A DNA stretch of 64,000 bases from Pyrrhosoma nymphula (GCA_963573305.1 OY754336.1:15660699-15724698); one strand, 5' to 3'; shown: positions 44,121 to 55,539, counted from the first letter of the stretch. The notes: generated by a model from the sequence alone, not told the origin. Translations and numbers: made by a program.

Positions 44121-44380
44121 GTAGTACGTCGGGGTTCACTTAATCCTTTTGACGTCGTCAGAAAAATAGGTAGGCTTTGAATCCGCTTGTCATTCCAATT
44201 ATAATATGTACTGGTGCATTAACTTTATTACCATTTAATTGCCAATCCTAGAAGATGTCGTTTCGTACGTCAATTTTTTTCGTAAAAATGACAAATTTGT
44301 ACAGCAGAGTACTAATCATAATGCCACGTTTTCCATTTTAATTCTCGGGAAACAAGAAGAAACAAAAAAGTGCCCTGAGT

Positions 44381-44603
44381 TTTAAGGCCGTTTTACACGA
44401 TGAAATATTTTGTACAAACGAATGTACGTGAGATTGTACGTTTGTCTCAACGAAATTAGAACAGGTTCTATTTCCCGTGCAGGCATTGAGACATTCGCAC
44501 AAGCGTTCATACAATTTGCCGCTTTACACGATACATTTTGCCTCATGCAAGAGTTCACGGAAGAGTTTGTACAAACAAATGTACTGTGTAAAACGGCCTT
44601 TAA
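44381..44603. mobile_element. MITE with GGCCGTTTTACAC ends and TTTAA flanks (M1)
   Basis: GGCCGTTTTACAC at 44,386 and GTGTAAAACGGCC ending 44,598 form inverted ends, followed inward by TTTGTACAAAC-type blocks on both sides. The flanks TTTAA (44,381-44,385 and 44,599-44,603) look like a 5-bp target duplication. The interior includes AAATTAGAACAGGTTCTATT at 44,454, also found inverted at about 51,827-51,860. It has no coding content. Confidence 0.75.
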
Positions 44604-46040
44604 AGTGTTTATGTATAGAATGCCGGAAAGATATTCAAGATCAACTAAGTTTTTTCTTTGCTACGTCTTTTCTTGCCGTTGAACCCATCAAATTTCCATT
44701 TTAAAGTGTGGGATATATGTATTAGCGTGGTAAGGTAGGGTTTTGTTCAAGTCATTTGATAGAGGCGTAATAACAATGACATTTAATGGCCGGTATCTAC
44801 TAAGTCTAGTCCGAGGTCTCATCCTGTGGTCTGATAGTGATTCCCATCCATGTTTTGCTAGGGAAACGGTTGTGCGTCATTCGCATCCCTTGCACTTGAC
44901 GGTAGCAGTCCTTCCGTCTCCATAGTGAGAGGGGTGGGGGAGGGGAGAGAAGAGGGTTGGGGGAGAGTCGCGTTCACGCCCCCGCATCTCCGCCCATGCA
45001 CAACCCCCGTCGTCCTCTCCACCCTCTTCTCGCACCACCCTCCCCTACTAGGTCCCCGTGTCATCTGATCTCCCTTCTCCACCCTCCGCAGCATCTGCCG
45101 CTAGATTAGCCCCCACAATGAATCATTCGGCTGGGGGATATATATTTTCCCGATGACCGCATGACCTTCCCCCTTATCGCGTGCCTCCGTCCTTTCACTC
45201 TTCTCGTACTTCCCAGCATGCCCTTCTCTCTCCCCTGATTTCCTTCGACTTCTTCCTCTTTCGTCCACCCTATGTCTTTCCCTCTCCTTCTCCACCTCTC
45301 ACTATGGAGAGGTAGAGTAGGAGAGGGAATCCCCTTTCCGCTCCCGTCTCGGCGTGGGGCATCTTCAGCGATATTCTTTGCCGATTCGGAGAATCCTAAA
45401 TTGCCTCCTCCATCCCGCAACTATTCCGTTTAATCCCGACCTTCTTCCTCCGCCCGGATATGCCTGGTCGGCCGAAACAATCTGCCCATGTTATTCTGCA
45501 CGATCCCCGACCTCCAGCGGTGAGCGTTCGCCGCCTGTTATTCGGCGTGTTTGTGCGACATATATTAGAAAATTGATATTGTCTTGACGGGCTTAATTAA
45601 AGCCTATTTCTCAACAAAAAAACTGCTCACCTTCTTTCGCTATCCCGAGTAATATATCTGGCGGCGTTACATAAATTGCAGTATTTTTCGAATTGTTTTC
45701 GGTTAAGATTTGGTTGAATAAACCATCACGAGACAACGAAATTTCTTACACTGTCTCTTTTTTCTTACTTTAAGCTTCATAGCTGATCCAAAGCCTATTA
45801 CCCCCATATATGGCCCATTCATGTTCTATTGGGCATTTTAACGGCTTCAGTATTCTCCTGCAATACCGTGACGTATCGTTCCGTCTTCCAGTAGTATCTT
45901 CTTTAGTCTATCGTGCGTGTTTTTCTCATCGCATGATTCTCATTCAGAATTTATGGTCTTACCGAGTCGTGACAGAAGTGAATTTAGGAAACTTAAAATT
46001 AAAAACGTTGCGTTTCTCAGAATGTATTTATCAGAGGGAA
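44604..46040. other. gene-free; GC- and pyrimidine-rich tract at about 44,920-45,560
   Basis: The CT/GA-rich tract produces low-complexity frames up to 104 codons on the minus strand. No exon or transposon block recognised. Confidence 0.5.
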
Positions 46041-46047
46041 CGGTTTT

Positions 46048-46190
46048 AGGCTTTATTTTGTGGAAACTCAAGGACTAATGAATTTATGGAAACGACCCGG
46101 GTTTCGACACTTTGTGTTTTCATCAGGTGAAGATGAAATAAAGGGTCGAAACCCGGGTCGTTTCAATAAATTCATTCTGTGCAGTTCATA
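46048..46190. repeat. foldback element with hammerhead-like motifs
   Basis: AATGAATTTATGGAAACGAC (46,078) pairs with GTCGTTTCAATAAATTCATT (46,157). ACCCGGGTTTCGAC pairs with GTCGAAACCCGGGT. The minus arm reads CTGATGA (46,126-46,120), a stem ACAC-AAA-GTGT, C, GAAAC (46,105-46,101), CCGG and GTC (46,096-46,094). The plus arm keeps GTCGAAACCCGGGTCG. A diverged ATTTTGTGGAAACTC block lies outside the left arm. Confidence 0.72.
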
Positions 46191-46679
46191 AGTAATTTTT
46201 CATTTTCTCCATTATATATTCATCACTGCCTCCAGCGTCGTTATATCGTAGCATATTTAGGGAATTAGCTTAATTTACTAAAGGTGCCGCAGAGTAGCGA
46301 CGCTAGTTGAAGTGATAAATATTTCTGTGAAATGTTTTTTTATTAGAAGTTTTCTTAATTCACGATGGAATTCCACCAAGTTTCGGCCTCAACAATCTCG
46401 CCAGATATTCAAATCCCCATCATTGGAATTGAAATGGCATTGTTGCCGGTGGTTTTCGGGAGATAGAGATGTGCGATAATCAGGGAATCATTTAATAGAT
46501 TAGCTCCCTTCCATCACCTACCCTGTCGCCTCGTTGAGATGTCGGCGTTGATCTTACGTCGGCTTCATCGCAGCAGGTGACTCGTTGATGTGTATTGAGG
46601 ACTATGTGTGTTGAAGAAGGGGAGGGGCTTCGGAGATAAGTTTCCCATCCGTTGTGACTGGTATTCAACTTTGAGTTGG
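46191..46679. other. no recognisable gene
   Basis: Short frames only, nothing recognised. Confidence 0.55.
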
Positions 46680-46850
46680 ATTTGTTGTAGAGATCCCGTG
46701 TGGTGATCCCTACTCGATTGCTATGTGGAGAGAACCTCAAGGTTAGTACTCCATCCGCTCGGATGGGGCGTTGCATTGTGGATGTTTGGGCAACTTTCTT
46801 GAGGAGCTAGCTAGTGCCGACGCCAAGTTCTCTCCACCAATCTTCTCTTC
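46680..46850 (+). repeat. SINE family S2, 3' body
   Basis: CCGCTCGGATGGGGCGTTGC at 46,752, then GCTAGTGCCGACGCCAAGTT and CTCTCCACCAATC match the middle and 3' blocks of S2 at 13,770-13,860. The preceding GTGTGGTGATCCCTACTCG is a weak match to the post-B-box part. The B box is not clear. Confidence 0.6.
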
Positions 46851-47107
46851 CCCAAATATCCTGGCTTTTTTAACTTACATTTTACCTTGGCTCTCCTAGT
46901 ATGCGTGTGCCTACGCCAGGATTTTCCCCTCAAGCGTCCTACTTCCTCAAATAATTCTTCTCGTACCAACATTGTTTCCTCAATGGTGCAGTCGCTGTCT
47001 GTATCTTCTCATGATCACTACAACTTTCTGTTTGATTCTCGGAACGTATTCCCGAATACTACGAAGATAGCGAGGATCGGATTTTGTCTGCCTTCTTGGC
47101 TCGATGC

Positions 47108-47669
47108 TTAAGGTGGCTGGAGCGATTTTTGTATGTGTACAGATTTACGTGAAACTTTGCATACGTGTCCTTATTAGTAATATCTATCGATAAAAGTGAA
47201 AAAAAATCCAACCTATTTGGTTTCCTGGAAATTCAATGATATTTTAACAAGTACTCTTATGGTACACGGCATATATTTTGAAATAATTCGATTACTTATG
47301 TACAGATTTTCTCCTAAATGCGAAATAATACGTGTCATATTATTATAATATCTGCTAACAAATATCAAGGTATCATGCGTATCAAATATCAAGGTATCAT
47401 GAGTAAGAAAAACGTATTTAGATTTGATTTTCTCTTAAATTTCGAATTTCGCGCCGAAAATCCAAGTCAAAACAATGCTTTAATTTATGCGAACATTTGA
47501 AATATAACTCTTTCATCATATACATTACTGAATTTATGGTGATTTCAAACGTATAAACAGGTGTACTTGAGTGAAATGTGGTCTAAGAATATTTTTTTCG
47601 ACTTGTTTGAAAAGTTATTAGAATGTGCCTTCAACGACTTTACGACGATTACCGCTCCAGCCACCTTAA
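47108..47669. mobile_element. MITE with 20-bp-class inverted ends and TTAA flanks (M2)
   Basis: TTAAGGTGGCTGGAGCGATT at 47,108 and the inverse AATCGGTAATGG..-side sequence CGCTCCAGCCACCTTAA ending 47,669 give terminal inverted repeats of about 17 bp (GGTGGCTGGAGCG core). Both ends lie at TTAA, the target used by piggyBac and some other DNA transposons. The 560-bp interior is AT-rich and non-coding. A small direct repeat AAATATCAAGGTATCATG lies at 47,359 and 47,384. Confidence 0.78.
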
Positions 47670-48944
47670 GGTGATTCCACCTTTAAAGGACATAAATGTC
47701 ATTCTATTCGTATTCTGGGTACTTATAGAGAAACGTGTCCTCTATCTGATATGGGAAACAGAATCTTACCTTTCCACGCTATTTTTCCCCCAAATTGAAC
47801 TTGAAATTACATCGTGTTAAATGCGAAAGTGGAAAAACATGGGGAAATATAGAATTTTCGTATCTAACATAAATGCCATTTCAACGGAAAACTTGTTTAA
47901 AGGAAGCGAAAAATCCCGGGGAATTGATTAAAATTAAAACAGATGCATATTACCGCCTTATTTTTCGAGGTATTAGCTAATTACTGCGATAATTGAAGTC
48001 AAAGTGTGGTATTTCCATAGAAACGGATCTGAAGTCCGCGTCTATGGCTATAAAAAAAGTGTTCATTAAAGATGTATTCGTGGAAAAATCTGCATATTTT
48101 CTACCTTCATTTTCGTTTTCCATAGCTACCGCATTTCATAAGCGAAAACTGTATTTTTTAAACGAATTAAACAGAAAGTTGGAATTTAGTATTTTGTTTT
48201 GACTCACATAGTCGCAGTGGAACCTCCTTAATTTGTTTTTAAATTTATTTTTCCAATTGCCGGTCGGGTATGTTGTCAACGGAGGAGTGTCTTTCTCGTG
48301 CATACGGAAGATTGGAATGCTTTCTCGATCTTTTTGTTTCCGGACAGGGGCGATGGAAGGGTGGCTATTTTTTGGAGATGGAGGAAATACCGACGAAGGA
48401 AAAGAGGAAGTCAAATCATCCTGAAATTGCATTCCTGGATGACACGGAAGGAGAACGGGTGAATGTGTGTTTGTGAGTTTACGTTTTGGAAGGAAGAGGA
48501 AGGAGGAATGTTGGAAGGAGACGGGAGATGTTGGGCGAGAGGGAAAGAGTGAGTGTAATCCGTTCTCTCCTGTTCCCGCTCTCTCTTCGCCGTCGTGTCA
48601 ACACGGAATCCGGGTGTCGAGAATTTGCGTGCCGAATACGACTACTTTTCCGGCGGACGAAGTGGAAAGACCTTTTTCTTTTTGCTCTTTGCGCGCTGTC
48701 ACTCAGAGGAGTCGGCAGTGCAGTGGCGGAGCAACTAATGTGGGACTTGTTTTTCATCCATTTCACCAACATCCCTCCTTCGTCGGAAATGCTTGATATA
48801 AATGATTCTCCTGAATTGGGAATCAAACCACAGGCCTTTGGCTTTCCGGGGCATTTCGCTGACCACAATGAAGTCCTGGATTCTCAATGCCTAAGGGAAA
48901 TTTGGTCGATCTATCGGAACGAGCCGTTGCGTCATCTTCCATTG
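47670..48944. other. no recognisable gene
   Basis: The frame at 48,486-48,971 (161 codons) and its minus-strand counterpart (48,479-48,868) are both open over a purine/pyrimidine-biased region. Neither resembles a known protein. Confidence 0.5.
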
Positions 48945-49205
48945 AGGTCCATCCAAGATGGAAATCTCTAGGCATGATGAGCCCTGATTCGAATCCCGGT
49001 GGTAGCGGAGATTTTTCAGAATATCACTACCTATTTAATTTCTTCGCGTATAGCATTTCAAGTGTGCTACTCTGTGTGTAGGATGGGACGACAAACCATC
49101 GAACCCCTGGAGCCTTTCGTTATAAGTAGTCGTAAAAAGTAGTCGCACTGCCGGGTTTCTCTCCACCCTTCCCTCGTTCCCCATGTAACCCTAACATCAT
49201 CCAAC
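48945..49205 (+). repeat. SINE family S2
   Basis: A B-box-like GATTCGAATCCCGGTGG lies at about 48,989, then AGTGTGCTACTCTGTGTGTA and the conserved middle block GGATGGGACGACAAACC at 49,082. CTCTCCACCCTTCCCTCGTT ends the copy. The A box is degenerate. Confidence 0.65.
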
Positions 49206-49265
49206 TCTCTCTTTACCTCCGTTGACAGTCGCTTCCTTCAATAACCAACAAAGCAAGCCATCTAT

Positions 49266-49730
49266 GGTCGTGCTTCAAGGAAGTGACTGTCGCTTACCGG
49301 AAAGTCAAAGCTCAATGATTCGATTCCCGTTCCAGTGAATCGCTTTTTATCCGGCAGTTTTCGATGTTTTTTTTGCTTTTCCTTGCAAGAGATTTAAATG
49401 CTTTGCATTCCCTTCTTCGGTAAATTTCCATCTTACGTGCATGTTTGCGTTTTGACTTCAGGATTGAATTAATTTTTGGTGGAGATATTTTCGCGAATGT
49501 GAGCCACGAACTGATCACTCCTTCCATGAATGTTTTATCCTATTTAATCTCTCCTTGGAAATAAGATACCCAAGGAAGTGACTATTGCTTACCGGAAAGT
49601 CAAAGCTCAATGATTCGTTTCCCATTCCAGTGAATCGCTTTTTATCCGGCAGTTTTTCGCGATATTAAGCCACGAACTGATCACTCCTTCCATGAATGTT
49701 TTATCCTATTTAATCTCTCCTTGGAAATAT
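49266..49730 (+). repeat. direct duplication, second copy internally deleted
   Basis: Copy 1 (about 49,266-49,560) and copy 2 (about 49,573-49,730) share AAGGAAGTGACT, CGGAAAGTCAAAGCTCAATG, CCAGTGAATCGCTTTTTATC, GCCACGAACTGATCACTCCT and TTTAATCTCTCCTTGGAAAT. Copy 2 lacks about 130 bp between CGGCAGTTTT and TCGCGA. ATTCGATTCCCGTTCC in copy 1 is B-box-like, so the unit may be an old SINE. Confidence 0.75.
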
Positions 49731-50216
49731 AGATTTCTGAGGCGTTTAGGAGATGACGTTAATATTTGTTTGGCGATCATGTGCTGCGGTTGGAATCGGC
49801 AGTAAAATATTGCGTGATTAGTGGTGGAGGTAAGAAGACTTCCTGAGTCGCCGCTACTCTCGTGTACAAGCGTCATGCGCTTGGATACCGTCCATCCCTC
49901 TTTGGTACGAGGGGGCTTCCATTGTGGACACGTTGAAACTGCCGTGGTAATTATGTGCAGTGGGTGTAATTGCTCTCTCTCCCTCTCCACGTTCATCAAT
50001 TATGAGGACGGCCGCGGTGCTATTCGACCGAGAATGGATTGGGTGTGTGGGATGGTGGGTGGGGGGGAAGGGAGGGAGAAAGGGGGGAGGGGTGGAGAGT
50101 GGTAACACGGAACTACTTTCTCTCGGCATCTCCCAGCTCTCCGGCTCCCATCAATTCCGCGATTCGCACGCGTAATCCTCTTAACTCGTTAAAGTCATGT
50201 CATTGGTCGGCGGTTT
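49731..50216. other. no recognisable gene
   Basis: G-rich at 50,050-50,100. Overlapping frames on both strands have no recognisable product. Confidence 0.5.
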
Positions 50217-50306
50217 CTCTCCCCCTTTCTCTCCCTCTCTCCCCCTTTCTCTCCCTCTCTCCCCCTTTCTCTCCCTCTCTCCCCCTTTCTCTCCCTCTCT
50301 CCCCCC
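50217..50306. repeat. tandem repeat, 20-bp unit, about 4.5 copies
   Basis: The unit CTCTCCCCCTTTCTCTCCCT repeats with no visible change from 50,217 to about 50,303. The near-perfect identity suggests recent slippage or unequal exchange. Confidence 0.92.
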
Positions 50307-50650
50307 TCATCGCCCTCTGCTTTTGCCCATTTTTCTTCCAATCCCCGACTATTCCGTGTCAATTAATACCCTTCCCGACATGAGTAACACCGCACTCGGC
50401 AATGCAAGAGGCACTTCTCCTTTGCCTCGGCTCTCTCTCTCCGATCTGCGATTCCTATTTCAGTCGGAACCCCGCGTGCATTGGCCATCCGTGCCAAGCT
50501 GTGGTGGCTGATGCAAAGGGCTGCAGGTTTTGTGCCTTCCCCCAGTTATTCTGTTGCTTTGATCTTACTTCTAAGCTTATTAATTACGTGAAAAAACTCT
50601 CTAAATTTACTCAATTGTTTTTGTCTAAAAATAAAGTCATCTAGAAGAAG
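50307..50650. other. no recognisable gene
   Basis: Continuation of pyrimidine-rich DNA, then AT-rich. Nothing recognised. Confidence 0.55.
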
Positions 50651-50842
50651 AATTTTATTTATTTATTTTCAATAACCAACGAAAACAGCACTCATTGGCC
50701 TTTACATCGGGGTATTAACAATATTAACATTGGACGAGCACACACAACCATGCCCTGGGAAGTGAAAAATCCTTCCCAGGCGGGATTCGAACCCGCGACC
50801 TTTGGGTTAGCAGACGAGGACGTTACCCCGCCGCCACCGAGG
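50651..50842 (-). repeat. tRNA-derived SINE (family S1), complete
   Basis: The tail (AAAT)n lies at 50,652-50,668 on the minus strand. The body carries GGCCTTTACATCGGGGTATT and CACACACAACCATGCCCTGG, both almost identical to 10,100-10,160. The B box GGTTCGAATCCCGCC and head CCTCGGTGGCGGCGGGGTAA end at 50,842. Confidence 0.9.
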
Positions 50843-51713
50843 TGGAAAATAATTCCCTCAAAGTTTTATAATTCAAATTTGTGGTGTGGAATACCGCTGT
50901 ATTCTGTAAGACTATGGTTTGAAAGTCAACCAGTTCCACCAAGTGAGTGGGTATCTCAGGGATATGGCCACACCATGTGTTGGCCAACCTTATTACTATG
51001 CTGTTATTTATCACGGGACTGATGTTGTGATACCATCATGTATTTTATTTCTATTTTCATGGGGTTCAGAATTATTTGTAATAAGTTATTTTTTGGGGAC
51101 CAAACCTTTGTAATGATAACCTGATTTTGAACGGGGAAAAAACTGCATCAGCTTTTTGTCCGCTTCTTATTTGGTGACGGTGGTTTTGACCAGTGTTGAT
51201 CCAAAGTTCTTACCCCTAGGGCAACGCTGTAATTGTTCACGTGGCGTACTAACAGAATAAGAGATCCAAAACTTGAGAACTAGCCATTTACCACGAAGAC
51301 ATTTTACAACACCTTTTAGCAGCTTAAAAGGCTATTTGTACCGGAATAGAGTGGAAAAATTAATGTGACTTAAGGAAAGGGTGTAATCTCTTTGGGGGTG
51401 TAAAATTTTCCCTCAGTAATTACCGTCGTGTGTGCGGGATAGAATATTCAAGTATCCGGAATGAATCTGGCTGCACGGGCTCGGGACCACCAGTTTGACT
51501 GACTTATACGAGCGCACTTATTCAGTTTTACGTTCTACGAGTACGTACTCCCGTCTATTACGTGCCGCCACTTGTTGCACGGTACTCAGGAGGTTTTGAG
51601 ATGTAAGAATTATCGCGTTAATCGATGTAGGTAATCTGTTTTCTGCATTATTTCTCCGCTCACGTGGCTGGTCTTCCGTTATACCTGGTGGAAATCATTC
51701 CTTACTCTCTTTA
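50843..51713. other. no recognisable gene
   Basis: Short frames only, nothing recognised. Confidence 0.6.
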
Positions 51714-51890
51714 AAGCCCTGGTTATACGATACATTGACATGTACAAGTTAATGTGTGAATGCATGAACGTGAGAATGAACGCGAAAATTCATTGTGTAA
51801 CCAAAATGTACGAATGCATGAACGCGTGAACAGGAAATAGAACCTGATCTAATTTGGTTCATGCATTCGTACAAGTTGCGCTCGTGCTTC
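51714..51890 (-). mobile_element. MITE fragment related to M1
   Basis: The minus strand contains AAATTAGATCAGGTTCTATT followed by TCC, matching 44,454-44,478 with one change in the first 20 bases. The left end, TTTAAAGCCCTGGTTATACG, resembles the M1 end. GTACGAATGCATGAAC at 51,809 pairs with GTTCATGCATTCGTAC at 51,869. The other end is not found. Confidence 0.6.
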
Positions 51891-54800
51891 AGTGACATAG
51901 AAATAATGTTTTCTGCTCGTATGGTGTTTGTGTACTTCTAAATTTCGGTTTGTTTGCGTTTGATTCAGCTGTTAGAATTTATTTTGACCTCTGCTCCATT
52001 AGGACTTCGCTCTACTATTTGATCTTGGCTCTGTTGGCACTTCCTGGACGACCTGTACGCTATGTTTATTGACCTCTCGCTATCGTTGAACCTCTCTTGT
52101 TATAGAACATTGCCCCTCGCTTGGACTAACCTCCTACACATTCCGTCGGCATTATTAAAATAAAGGTTCAAATTCATTAATTAAAAGAGCATTCCTTGTA
52201 TTTCGTGTACTTATCTATTTCTTTTCAGAGCTAAACGCTTTCTCAGCGAGGTCATGAATGCCGGGAGGGCTAGTCCAGTAGAACAGTGAATTTCATACAA
52301 AATGCCTTGTTTGTGCGGTAAATATTTGAGAAGCTCGCGCCACGAATGTGTTATTGGCCGATAATTACTTATTTTCTTACTTTAACAATTAACTTACTCA
52401 ACAATTTATGCTTGTATACGATTCTCACATTGTTATACTTTCTTGGGTACCTACGTAGTTTGTTCACTGGCAGAGCATCCAAGAAACAGCTTCGTGCACG
52501 AAACTGGATCAGCTGTTTTCATATATGTCCAATTCTACATGAAAAAACTTAAGTAGGAACTGGAGAGATTATATTTAAGATTACCGTCGTGTACATGAGA
52601 CAACGACATCCATTAAAGAGTTTTTACACTTGCTTCCAACACTACCACCGAATCCCTTTTCCAAACGCACGTACCATACAGCAAACGTTTAAATAGGATT
52701 TTGATCCAATGTATTTGTTCTACTGCAATTATTTAATTTTCGAGTTTACAAATACACCTCACCATGACTGCAATATAATTCCCGAAACGTATAAAAAGGG
52801 ATTTAGCAAGTCCATCCAGAGTATCTTTCATCTGAGGAACTACCACTCGGGAGAACAAATGCGGAATTTGAGATAATTACCGCTGAAAATCTGAATTTGA
52901 ATTATTAAGTATAATATAAGTATAGTCTGCTTTGTAGTTAGTTGTCTATAGGTAGGTTGACTTTATGAACGCTTGAATGTTGCGCTTAATCAAGAGAAAA
53001 ACAACAACAATCGCAAATACGTACCCTGAAAATTTTGCGAATGTACGGTATGTGCAGTAACATGTATCGTGTAACCACTGATTCATCCATTCATTCATTC
53101 TCGCTAGAGTACTAGAAACGAAAGTTAAGATGTGAAATACTTTCATAGTCTCCAGGACCCTTGTTCTTATTTCCTTTTGCAGTTCTCCTGCTCTTCTTAA
53201 TGGCAATTGATTATTTCCAACTTATGTCAAATCACTTGATGATGTCGTATTACACACTTCCCTTAAGGAGGAGGCATAAGTGGGACGGTTATCACCGTAA
53301 TCCCCGTATGAATAATTAGTAAAGATAAAGTTGACATGAAGATTGAATACAATATTTTTAAAAACATGTTTATGACTGTAAGATACTTGCAGAAGGGATG
53401 GTACATACCTATGTTAAAGATTAAGTAGCTCCTTCTTCGTAGAACCTCTCATTGTCCACGTAAATTTTATTCTTTACTAGCGAGATACGTCCGTAGTACC
53501 TATTAGGTTCAACAACGGGTCAATCCCATTCATAACTCGTCATAATCTGCTACCATGCATATCTGCTAAACCTTTGTTTCAACCTTTCTCTCATAGTTGT
53601 CGAATTTTTTTGTTGAAACTAGCTTAATAATATTAAAAATTCTGATTTTCCTCCATTTAGTTTTTTAACTATTCTTATTTCATTCCCCTCCTAATTTACT
53701 ACAAAATCAGTGTCATCGGTAGCTCTTAATTATCTTACAAATCTGTGTGAGGATGCGTGAGATGGATCTTTCTTTATCTTAACCCTTTAATACTTGCTAT
53801 AAGTTATTTACGCATTGAAAAACTTTCTATGTATAATTTCAATGTATTTTAATGTATCAGCGCGCCAGGTTTATTAATATCATGCAAAATCTAAGACACT
53901 ACGTTCAATACCGCATTTATTCACTATTTAATGTAGGATTTTTATCTTGAGGAAAGGCAGAGTAGTCTTGTCTCGCTTGGAAATAGGGCCAACAAGGAGA
54001 ATGTGTCAGCGTGACGAGAAACGATCCGTAGAATTGTGATCTAGGATGTTTTTAAAAGGGCCGTATAGTATTGTCCCTCGTGGAAATGATATGAGCAACG
54101 CAGTGAGCCTCAGTCGCAAAAAGATTGGCGGCATTTCCGCGGAGGCTAACTCTCGCCATTTTGTACGTAGCGGAACATTCGACCGAATATGGTCTCATTT
54201 AGTGCAAGCTCCCTAAAGATGAGGTGGGAAAGGAAAAAAAAGAATATTTTTCCTTTTATTTTGACATTGACGGATCTGTTGGTTTCGCGAGCCTCCATTA
54301 TCGGCGGCCATCTTTCTTCGCGCCGTAAATGAGTCGTCGGGATTCCTGCCTGTCGTTGAAGGATCGCAGTCCGAGTGCTCTGAAGAAGAACGGAGTTAAA
54401 AAAAAGAAGAATGCCACGCGTGTCCGCCCTTCTTTTTCCTCCTACCCTCCTCCCCCCTCCAAATCTGAGCTATTTTTTATTTCAATTTATTTATTTCGGA
54501 AGAGAGTGTGCGTGGACTACCAGGAATCGCAACGTGTTTTGGGTGTGGTCGATGGTCAGTGTCCTCTTCCCAGCGGAGAGCTTGGCCTGTTGGGAGGGGA
54601 GGGGGAGAGGAACATCCTGTACCACCCTCCCCTCTCCCTCTGCCCCTCCTCCCCCAGCCCCTCCCTCTTCTTCAAGACTTCCAAAGCGATTTCACGGAGC
54701 CCTCCCCCCCCCCCCCGCCCCATCTCCAGCCGTCGTGCTTCTCATCGAAAGCTAGCTCACGTCATCGCCGATGCTCTTCATTCCATTCCCTCTCCCTCTC

Positions 54801-55071
54801 TCTTTATCTCTCTCCCTCTCTCTCTTTCTCTTCTTACGTCCCTCCTCTCTCTCTTCCTCCCCTTCTTCCTCTTCTCACGTACCTCCCTGGTGTCCGATTT
54901 CCCTCCAAGTTACCCGCTTTCGGTAGCGAGCCGGTGGGAGCGGAAACTATGAGTCTTGAAAGATTCTTGTAAATAGTTCGGAATTTATAAATGCTATCCG
55001 TATGTAAGCTTTTGAAAATTGTTTTATATTGGTATATTTAATATTAAATCATATAAGAGTACTAACTTCTT
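51891..55071. other. gene-free; polypyrimidine tract at about 54,420-54,900
   Basis: AT-rich to 54.0 kb. CATGTATCGTGTAACCA at 53,061 resembles an inverted M1-type end. From 54,140 the sequence becomes GC-rich, then CT-rich (C-run at 54,705-54,716; (CTCT)n at 54,790-54,850). The 207-codon frame at 54,329-54,952 is a low-complexity product of this tract. Confidence 0.5.
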
Positions 55072-55347
55072 GATGAGATCAGGGGAAGCTGCTGGTGGCT
55101 GGAAGGGGTAATGAGGGGCGATGGTTTGCTGAAGGCCGCGATAGAGGGAAGGATGTCGGGGAGGCGGGGAAGGGGAAGAAAGAGAATAGGTTTTATGGAC
55201 GGGATGAAGAAAGATAGGGCTTACGATGAGATGAAGAAAGAAATACTAGGGGTAGATAGGGTACGGCACGTGTAAGAGTCTATTGGATTTTCTCTGACTT
55301 TCATCATAACCTACCTCTAACCGGTAGATTACTCAGATGATGATGAT
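55072..55347 (+). mobile_element. RTE LINE, family 1, 3' end only
   Basis: GATGAGATCAGGGGAAG, GGCTGGAAGGGGTAATGAGG, GGGAAGGGGAAGAAAGAGAA, GGACGGGATGAAGAAAG and GTGTAAGAGTC, then ACCTACCTCTAACCGGTAGA and a GATGATGATGAT tail match 42,398-42,660. The frame is disrupted at the start. It is a 276-bp 5'-truncated insertion. Confidence 0.88.
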
Positions 55348-55539
55348 ACGAGTACAGATGAGAATCTTTTATCCATCGTGAATTTCACTTTCTTTGGAAC
55401 AACCCCAGAAGTCTTTTCTCTCTCCCTCTCTCTTACCTGTCGATTGGTTGTTTGTGGAGGTGGCCGAATAATGAAATCATTTGTGCCATGAACGTGGGTG
55501 GCTTCGTAAAGGAAGAACTATGCATTCAGGGAATAGAGG

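Noticed and set aside
50217..50306. CRISPR-like array
   Set aside because: The 20-bp units are contiguous with no spacers, and the genome is eukaryotic. It is a simple tandem repeat.
54329..54952. 207-codon frame at 54.3-54.95 kb beginning MSRRDSCLSLKDRS
   Set aside because: The start lies near a GC-rich shift and looked promoter-proximal, but the downstream part is purely CT-repeat translation and nothing resembles a known protein.
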